Origin: Oscheius onirici
Lineage: Eukaryota > Nematoda > Chromadorea > Rhabditida > Rhabditidae
DNA length: 64,000 nt
Reading direction: 5' to 3'
Assembly (NCBI GenBank): GCA_932521025.1
Contig: OW051470.1
Coordinates: 5,256,501 to 5,320,500 of the forward strand
Shown: one piece after another, positions 56,456 through 64,000 of the stretch
How the letters are laid out: the number at the start of each line of letters is the position of its first letter
Position numbering within the stretch: position 1 is the first letter of the stretch
Position numbers and translations under genes: made by a program
The notes under the pieces: model-generated
What the model saw: the letters and a program-made list of their open reading frames with translations, nothing else
Database searches by the model: none
Told to the model about the DNA's origin: nothing

Positions 56456-57726
56456 TTAGTTTTTCTGGGAAGATGAGAGACTTTGAAGGTTCTCTCCCAT
56501 TAGAAGAACCATTAGTGAAGAAATTGTGTTGAAGACCATGTTCTCGTCCTTCTTCTCAACAATTCCATTATCGTTCTCGCATTCTTGTTCATGAACTTCT
56601 CGCGAATGAATTGAACGCTGAGCAGTAAAAGCACGGAACTCCTCCAATGGACATGACACTGATGAACAGCCAGAAAGAAGAAGAGGTCGTGGAAGCTCTG
56701 ATAGAGTGGTACGGTAGAAAATCTTGACAAAATAGGCTTCATCCTCTTGATGGAGCTCGAAAATGAGAGCAGCAGCGTAGGGAGGAAGTTGATCGTCCGA
56801 GACTCCAAGAGAGTACATGAGAGAGGTAAGAGTGGCATCGTGAGAGGCATACAGGAACATCTTCTTCTTTATCCCGACAATTCCCTCTTCGAAATTCCGG
56901 ACAATTTGATGAACCAAAAATCCCGTTCGAAGTCGACTCTTCTCGAAAGAGTTGAAACTCTCCATTCTGTCTAGTCTCTTCAATTCCACGACATGTTCGA
57001 AAACTGTTCGATTATTCGAAAGACCTTGCCAAACCCAATCCGGCTGTGGTAGACCATTTGCAACCTGAAATTTGCGGTATTCAACATTGAAAGATGAACC
57101 GACCTCCCTAAACAACGTATTGTAGAGATTTTTGACATTGCTCATATCAACAGGCATTCCAGTCTTTTTCGAGACAAACGCGAAGAATTCTTGGTTTTCC
57201 AAGTTGAGTCTTTGGTAGAGTAGAGCCTTGTCTTGTCGTTCTTCTCTGTCTGCTTTTGAACAGAACACACTGTTTGGTTTCAACAAAAGATCCTCCCAAT
57301 AATTTGAGAAAGTGTGTACGGGAACTCGTTGATCCGGATACAGACCAGCTGCAACTCCCATCGCAGTTTCAATACATCTGTCCTTGTCGCTCGACCTGAC
57401 CAAAACATCTTTTCGATTGTACCTCGTTGGTAGAAGAGTCGCATAGCGAGTACGGAGAAATCGACCGAGATCCACTGATTGGGAATAGCCAATGTCCGTC
57501 AGCTGACTGTATCCTCGGGGCCAATCATCTTCAAGATTGGGATCGGTCGGATATCGGCCGGAGGCGGCTCGGTCACCATGCCTGAAAATAGGTTGTTTGA
57601 AAAAAAGAATGTTTTTGAAAGCATTCAAAAGAGAAAAAGAGTCACCTGAACACGGTCTGTACTAGCTTGATTTCCGCTTCGGCCACAAGAATAGTTGCAG
57701 TCAGGAAGACGGCAAGGAGAAACATT
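56456..57726 (-). CDS. Secreted or lysosomal histidine acid phosphatase
   Basis: Exon 1 from ATG 57726 is a signal peptide (MFLLAVFLTATILVAEAEIK then LVQTVFR), spliced over about 65 nt to HGDRAASGRYPTDPNLEDDW. Together they make the catalytic RHGDR. The rest is one long exon with RYNRKDVLVRSSDKDRCIET and the C-terminal proton donor pair in YASHDATLTSLMYSLG. Length about 410 residues, typical of the animal histidine phosphatase (ACP) family expanded in nematodes. The last 20 residues before the polar end are hydrophobic (NTISSLMVLLMGENL), possibly a membrane anchor. Converges with pad-2. Upstream (57727-58202) no gene is seen. Confidence 0.9.
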
Positions 57727-58202
57727 CACCCGAACTGACGAGTCTGAACTTCCATCGAGGGTTTAAGTACCCCAGTCGACGGGACTGTGTCACAGACAAA
57801 ATGACTCTGATAAGAAAAGGGAAAGGACTGGGAGCAAGGAACATTCGTCACACACCCACATCCAGCACACGTGTACTGTGCTTTGTGATCCTCAGGGCAA
57901 TCCTGTTTCTTTAGATCAGTGAATTATTGCTTCTGACAGATGATGCGATAGTGAAGAAATTAGTTGCAAAAACTATTTCGAAAGTTTTCAGCTTCTCGCC
58001 GGTAGTTCATTTTCCGGTCGGACATCCTATCAATCGCGGTTATCAGGCTTTTTGAAACAAGAAAACCGACTGTCTTCCAGGACAGATGGAATGGGCGTGT
58101 AGGCTCGGGACAGAACAGAAAACTTCCTGGACAAAGCCCAGTGAGTGCCGAGAATTGAACACACAATGATAATCAACGCTCCCATGTGTTCATAATTTTA
58201 AA

Positions 58203-59090
58203 CAGGGTGGCCAGAAATTACGGTAACAGCAGGTGGGGCGCAATTTTTGCATTTTTTGAGTTTTTCTCAAAGCATTTCTACATTTTCTTTGATGTATTTA
58301 GTTTTTCACATATTTTTGTATAAAATTAAAGCCTAGCATGTTACTTTTTTAAAATTACGAAGACATCAGCACATCGAGGATCTATCATCCAGTTACATCG
58401 CGAACTCCTTCAGGCGTGTGAGATTGCTAGGCGTCTTAAAGTATCAAGAAAGCTCATACCTACTTCTATTCGGCGTATCAATGAGCTGGGAACAAATGCC
58501 CATCGTTTTGGGCGAGGAATACCTGCAACAGTTGTCACCAGAGCCAATATCAAGAAGGTACGCGCTAAGCTTCGATACGATCCACACTGAGTAAAGGTGA
58601 ACAGCGCTTACTTTCCGGGTATTTTAAAGAATGAATTACTTCCCTGAGCTCAAAAGCACTTCGGTAATCGCCAATGGACGCTTCAACAAGACGGAGCGAT
58701 AATTGTCCAAACGTGACTCTCAACAGTCTCTCTAGTCTTTCATCTCATTCCACGAGTGGCCCCTTCTTCCCCTGGTCTCAATCCGATGGATTTCTCTGTC
58801 TGATCCCTTCTGGAATCGAAAGCATCCAAAAAACCCCATCCAAATGTGGATTCCCTGAAGAGAGCACTGCTCAACGAGGTGGACTGCGTCTATCTACACG
58901 CCACGGTCAACTTCGTCCTCGAGCCTCTTCGAGCCTGTGTCGACGCAGATGGCGGCCATTTTGAGACGTAAACGTGTTCCTTGTTCAGAATTTTGTGATA
59001 AACATTTCTATATATCTCAAATTGCCATATCACGTTTTTCTTGCTTAGTTGGAGCTTGTTACCGTGTTACCGTAATTACTGGCCACCCTG
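58203..59090. mobile_element. Internally deleted mariner element
   Basis: 888 bp with 27-bp inverted ends CAGGGTGGCCAG-A/T-AATTACG followed by GTAACA at 58203-58229 and 59064-59090. The interior shows + strand transposase debris: a helix-turn-helix part (EIARRLKVSRKLIPTS), a WTLQQDGA-like block near 58675, SPGLNPMDFSVW near 58780, and the mariner C-terminus LRACVDADGGHFET near 58960. Stops and frameshifts interrupt it and the first DDE block is missing, so it is dead. From 59091 to 59476 I see no gene. Confidence 0.8.
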
Positions 59091-59476
59091 TAGGATTCCA
59101 GTGAACAGCTCATTCTGAAACAAAAACTCTTTTTCGTGGAAAATTCCAAGGAAAGACGCGGTCTTCAAGCTTCGTTCAAAGAACCTCTCAAAAATATATA
59201 ATTTTTTTTGTGAGTACCTTGTATTACTATTTTCGTAGGCTACACACGACCCACAGATAGCGAGTCAAAGATCTTATCGCTCTGAGCGATTGTACGTTCG
59301 AGCTATTTTCAGTAACTGTCACGAGGAAGTCGGACCAAAAACAAAGGAGACAATCGGAAGTACTGATAAAATGACTGAAGTAGGAAAGTGAAGAGATGGT
59401 AATTCCCTGTAATGAAGCCCTTGTGGTCAATGCGAATACGTCCGTTTACTCGTCGCCATAGCAACCGTCCTTGACC

Positions 59477-60111
59477 ATGGTCCTAAATGTTGAAAAGAAA
59501 CAACCAAAACAGGGTAAATATGACATTCTCTTCCTTAAATATCATTTTCAAGAACTCCATTCGAGTCTGCCTCTTCAAATGGCTCTACATTACAACGTCT
59601 ACTTCATCCCCTTCCATTTTATTTCCTCGTTTTGTTGTCTCATCTTAAAGGTATAGTTTCATCACATTCTTCATTTTTCTCTAGTATCCCCATCTTTCTT
59701 CGACTTACCAAGTTATTCTGGCTGCAGTCTATCTCGTTTATTACGTAGTAGAACTCATCCGCCTTCTGCTGGGATACTACGGCAACTTGGGAGAGAAGGT
59801 AGTATCCACTTTTTGATTGTAACCCCTTTTAGATCCCAGCATTGTCAGGTTTCTGGATCACTTCTCTCATTCTCCAACTACCGATCACACTATTTCTACA
59901 GCTCAATCCAGCAATATTACCTTTGCCTTTGGAACGAGCCGTCTTCGGATGCCATTCCATATTTCTTCTCGTTCAGGTGACCAAGACAACATCATTGATC
60001 CACAGTTTTTTTTAGATAAAGACGGGCTTCCAGGTGATCCGAACCATTGCTGCATACCAAGTCCGTTATTTCATGTCGCTACTGGAAGAAGAACGACGGA
60101 AATCTCAATAA
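59477..60111 (+). CDS. tmem-17: Transmembrane protein 17, ciliary transition zone
   Basis: Four-TM protein of the MKS transition-zone complex that gates cilia. ATG at 59477 (MVLNVEKKQPKQ), then exons ELHSSLPLQMALHYNVYFIP, STYQVILAAVYLVYYVVELI then RLLLGYYGNLGEK, IPALSGFWITSLILQLPITL, and IKTGFQVIRTIAAYQVRYFM ending RRKSQ. The SLPLQM-LYFN, E-IRLYLGY-GNL-EK and P-LAGFW-LSLLLQLPL blocks of human TMEM17 are all recognisable. Introns are about 35-40 nt. Expected in ciliated sensory neurons in nematodes. Confidence 0.88.
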
Positions 60112-60141
60112 AGTTGCATTGCCTAGCTACGGCCAGGATCA

Positions 60142-60312
60142 ATGCTCTTCGAATTCGTGACTATGCTCTCCATAATTTTGCTCTACTGCTTTATTCTCTG
60201 CTCCCAACCATTCTTATTTCTATGTACGCCAAGTTCCTCTGTGCCCAGAAACTGGAGACCTGCAAGGAGTGTTCCATACGACCCATTTTACTATAGAGAC
60301 GGCGTTTATTGA
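60142..60312 (+). CDS. Tiny secreted or membrane ORF after tmem-17
   Basis: A 56-residue ORF starting 30 nt after the tmem-17 stop: MLFEFVTMLSIILLYCFILC (signal sequence), then a short tail with RNWRPARSVPYDPFYYRDGV and Tyr before stop. TTGCCTAG 19 nt upstream could serve as an acceptor. The Tyr-rich, basic tail could be a small peptide hormone, but no processing motif is certain and the ORF may be chance. Confidence 0.3.
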   Translation: MLFEFVTMLSIILLYCFILCSQPFLFLCTPSSSVPRNWRPARSVPYDPFYYRDGVY

Positions 60313-60473
60313 GAATTTCAAATATGAACGAGAGCACCTTTATTTCTTTAGGCGGTATACACGTTTTCAACAAAAAAGAGGTGAAAGACTTCAATTGACT
60401 GGTCTCTTCTTTGCCGGCTTACAAATTCCGTTTTCTGCCTTCATCGTTCGCGGACAATTTGCTTCTGAACGAA

Positions 60474-63400
60474 TTAAATTAGATTCCATAAATTATGTGA
60501 CGTACGACATTTTCTAACTATTTTCTTGTTAATTTCCATTTCCAGAAGAACTTGTTTACCCAGACAACGTGTCTTTTTGGCCGGAAAGTGATAGGAGAGA
60601 CTCCGTTGAGTCATCTCCTGTCGTTTCTTCGCCACCTCAGCCATGTACTGCTGCATATCGAGAGGTCCACCCTTTGGGATTGTACAACAGTGGAATTGTC
60701 GAGTGTGTGTATTTCTCCTGCAGATGTATCCTTCTGGGCATTTGTTGAATCGTGTACAGACTATCGGCATCTGGGTTTGGAGATAGTGCAGTGCTTCACC
60801 TACTTGACAAGCTTCGGACAGGACTAAAAGGCCTTCTTTACATTGCGAAAAACAGTTCTTACTGATATTCTTCGCAGTTGTCTTCGATGAACTACAGCAG
60901 AAATAGTTTTGTACGACTTTGCTGTAGGTACATTGGTATCCGACTGGACAAGTCTGACCCATCGAACAGCCTCTGGCTATTCCATTATTGACGTACGGAA
61001 TTTTTGGAGCGGGACACAATCCTAAAATCCAGTCATCTGACGAGAAAGACGTTCAATTTACCTTCTAAGATATTGATCGAAGTTGTAGTTGTCGACGCAG
61101 GAGTAGTCGTCGTTCTGATCGAAATGACCGGAAGAGCCATTGGCTTGACTGACGAAGCTGTCGCTGTTCTCGCTTGAGGCTTTTTCTCACAGACGTCTCC
61201 CTAGATTAATTATACTTTTCTTGTTTTAAAGAAGAACCTACTTTTCTCATCAACTCACGAGGACAATCACAGACTCCTTCTAAACATTCTCCTCCTTGCG
61301 GACATTGAGCCGAACTGACACAACTTCTTCCGAGTGAGACCCGCGGAAGACATTCTATTCCCACTTTGACATGTCGTTCATTACAAGAAAGGCTCTCGTC
61401 CGGAACACATTGGTGCGACTTTTCTCGTGTCCTCAATGGACACTGGCAGAGACTCTTTACGCAAGAGGAGCCCCCAACGCACTGAAAATTTTAATTACAA
61501 CCAGCCTTCATTTCATCATCGCTTGATGCACAATTAGATTTAGCACGTCAAGACAAGAAATGCAAGTGAATTAGTTACTTTGGAGTGACTCACAGTATAA
61601 TTGTAGAAGAGCATGGAACTATTGGTATGTGTATAACAGGGAGGGCGCGTAAGAAAGACAAAAAAAATAGAAGCAGTTTTTGGGAGAATTAGCGCATAAC
61701 ATGGGTGCATGACTTTATATAACCGTACAAAAAGTAATCCCCTACCTGCGAATCTGAATGGCACGCAAATCCCGGCATTTGACGTGGAAGACACTCTCCG
61801 TCTACTGATACCTGAGAGGAATCACATGCTGAAATTATACATTGAATGAGAGCTCCTTCAGAAAGAACCTTTTCCACCGGCACAACAGACTTCTTGTTCA
61901 GTTCTGCCTTTGACACAAGAGTAGCCATCTGGACAGCCTTGTCCGCCTTGAAGAGAACATGGCTGAGGTTCACCGTTGATTCCAATAAAAGCAACCATGG
62001 ATGCTGGACAATCGGACGGAATTCCACAACATTGGAACTGTTTGTTCGTCGTACTGAACTGACAGAAGTAGCCAATGGGACAGGACTGCGTGGCCGAAGT
62101 ACACACTTTCGGCTTTCTTGTGTCCGGATCAGTAAAGGCAATCTGACGAGACGGACAGCCGTCGTCTGAAAATATTTCGAGGAATATGAAGAGACACAAC
62201 TGACTCTCAAGAGGTGTTGGTAGAGGATCCACTCCGCAACATTGATACCGTTGTGTTCGAACTGACCATTGGCACGAGAAGGACGATGGACAGCCTTGGT
62301 TCTCTATGTTGAAGGCGTCACAAGATACGACCTATTTTGGAAAATATGAAATTCTCTACTGCCCAAAACCTCGTTTCTTTCCATATAAACGATTTCTCCA
62401 GGAGGACAGCCATCCGAAGCGACTGGTTGGGGTGTTCCTCTACAACAGTAGCCAAGAGGGCCATCGAATGGAGCCATGCAGGAAAATCCTTGAGGACAGG
62501 TCACAAAGTGACCGACTGTGCAAGATCTGGGCATTCCACTCGACTCTTCCAGATAGTAGTCCTCTTTGTTCGGACAGATATCTTTAGTTCAAAAATTGAA
62601 TCAAACGGGAAAGAGTTTACCAGAAATGGAGCAACAATAGCCCTGCAGTCCGTCTTTGACGTTTGAGAGACATTCGAATCCTTCTGGACAACCGGCAGCA
62701 TGTTTGTTCATTGTGCAACGAAGAGGCTGGAGCGACGTCTGATCCTTGTACGGCGCTCGACCAACAGGACAGTAGTCTAAACTCATTTTCTTGTTGACTT
62801 TGTGACATAAAACTCACGGTTCTTTTGCAGAGAGCCACAGCAGAAGTAGCGATTTTTCTGAGGATGGAACCGACAGAGATAGTCTTTCGGACAAGAATTA
62901 TGTTCGTTGATCATACATTCTCTTACGGTCATATCAGCAGCGTTTATATAGGCCTAAAAGCTCACGTTTTAAATTTAAAAAAGAAAAGAAAAACCTTCTC
63001 TCCGTCAGGACAGACTGACATATCTGTGGCTCCGCAACAGACATTTTGGTCTGTCAGAGAGTCAAAGACGCATTGGAAGTTCTTGGGACAGTTGTTCTGC
63101 ATCTCGTCGTTACAAGTGATCGGTTGTTGTGTGTTTGGATTTAAATAGACTACGTCTCCAGCATGACAGGCCGATGCCATACAGAAGTTATTGCACTGGT
63201 TCATCGATGCAAAGTTGTTCGGATTTCCATCACAACCATTATAGACGAAAGATGAGCATTTTTTCGTCACAATGTTGAAATAGTATCTGAGAAAGTCGTG
63301 TTTTCTGAAGGAACCGAGAAAACCTTGTGACGACTGTCAGTCCGCCAGAACAAAGAGAAGAGCCTTGTTGAGGAGGTAGACCACAGATGTAGGCTTCAAA

Positions 63401-64000
63401 CATGTAAGTGTTTGTTCTCAACTTTCTCACTTTTGCTCGGACAGCATCTGTAGGAGGTGACTTCTGGACCAAGACTGGCTCCATGACATTCGTGACTGGA
63501 CGGACAACCGCCTTCTCTTTCGGAACAAGTTTGTAGACTACCGGAACTGTCTCTCAAAGGTGTTCCTCCGTTGGTACAACCCCCAACTCCACAGTAATTC
63601 TCACATTCTCCTCTAGAGGCAAAGTTGTTCGAGTTGCCATCACAGCCCAGATATTCGAATGACTCACACTCCTAAAATATCAAATTTCTACTGAATTTAG
63701 ATAAAACTAGCCTGTGTTTGACTATTGTAAAAGTACTTGAAAGAAATTCCAGGTCCACAAGTTTTCCCACTGTTCGGAGCAAGGGAGCATGTAAAGGCTT
63801 TAGTAGGACAACATCCATGCATCGTTCCGTCAAAGTGGCATTCGTAATTGGCCGGACAAGAAGATGTCTGTCTGTTGGTGGCACAAGTCACAAACTTGCT
63901 CGAACTGTCCTTATAGGCTTGACCTTGGAGACATCTCGGCTCGGCTGGAAGTTTTGTTCTTTGATTTTGTTAGCAGAACTCACGAGCAGCATTGCGACAA
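60474..64000 (-). CDS. Kunitz/lustrin Cys-rich extracellular protein (5' end outside window)
   Basis: Large secreted-type protein read leftward; the start lies beyond 64000. Many exons encode lustrin/EB-type Cys repeats (pattern C...G-x2-C...GY-C...CC, e.g. [59 protein letters not shown]). At least two Kunitz (BPTI) C-terminal halves are present: [20 protein letters not shown] then QCNNFC near 63240, and the [20 protein letters not shown]-type block near 63670-63600. An EB-like exon ([20 protein letters not shown]) is near 61290. Most exons follow a one-repeat-per-exon pattern. C-terminus ...SHNLWNLI at 60474. Such proteins in nematodes act in cuticle or apical matrix as protease inhibitors. 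Confidence 0.85.

Noticed and set aside
58380-58975. Mariner transposase as a functional gene
   Set aside because: Multiple stops and frameshifts, and the first catalytic block is missing; treated as a dead element.
1-64000. CRISPR arrays, bacterial operons, rRNA genes
   Set aside because: None seen. The repeats here are eukaryotic transposons, and genes have spliceosomal introns.

Overview
This window looks like nuclear DNA of a free-living-type nematode. The evidence is an FMRFamide-like precursor that ends in the nematode FLP-24 peptide, many very short GT-AG introns (29 to 45 nt wherever I could place both ends), splice-acceptor-like TTTCAG signals just upstream of many start codons (expected for spliced-leader trans-splicing), closely spaced same-strand genes that look like operons, and homologues of C. 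elegans coq-10, mdt-11, wip-1, sgo-1, rde-4, cnk-1, pyc-1, tmem-17 and pad-2. I cannot name the species. Gene models were joined by eye from exon translations, so small exons and some starts may be wrong.

Layout. 0.5-3.3 kb: a divergent beta-catenin-like armadillo gene (-). 3.3-7.1 kb: no gene seen. 7.1-11.1 kb: flp-24 (+), then prolyl 4-hydroxylase alpha (-), whose 1.6-kb intron holds a CK1/TTBK-like kinase gene on the other strand. 11.2-16.6 kb: a nest of mobile elements: a 3.9-kb unit with Tc1/mariner-like ends containing an RTE-like reverse-transcriptase remnant, a palindromic element interrupted by a Helitron-like insertion, an ORF broken by a hAT-type MITE, and next to it a dynein heavy-chain gene fragment. 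17.1-19.6 kb: a secreted mucin-like protein with four TSP1-like repeats (+). 20.5-25.5 kb: the chaperonin locus, with hsp-10 (-) and hsp-60 (+) head to head over a 388-bp spacer that carries a heat-shock element, and a second gene downstream of hsp-10 that ends in a GroES-like domain. 25.6-30.4 kb: a same-strand cluster wip-1, mdt-11, a small ORF, a zinc-finger gene and coq-10. 30.8-37.9 kb: shugoshin, a myristoylated acidic protein, citrate synthase, an RDE-4-like dsRNA-binding protein with a small upstream cistron, and a pair of tiny one-TM proteins. 38-46.7 kb: an AIP3/p140Cap-like scaffold, an intronless pseudophosphatase and an INPP4-type lipid phosphatase. 46.9-54.1 kb: cnk-1, one intron of which contains the whole pyruvate carboxylase gene. 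54.8-60.3 kb: POFUT2, a histidine acid phosphatase, a dead mariner, tmem-17 and a tiny secreted ORF. 60.5-64 kb: the 3' part of a Kunitz/lustrin-type extracellular protein running off the window.

Functional links: hsp-10 and hsp-60 form the mitochondrial folding chamber. Citrate synthase and pyruvate carboxylase supply the TCA cycle. POFUT2 glycosylates TSP1 repeats, and a TSP1-like protein is encoded in the same window, although nothing ties the two directly. Prolyl 4-hydroxylase, the Kunitz/lustrin protein and the mucin-like protein point to cuticle or extracellular matrix.
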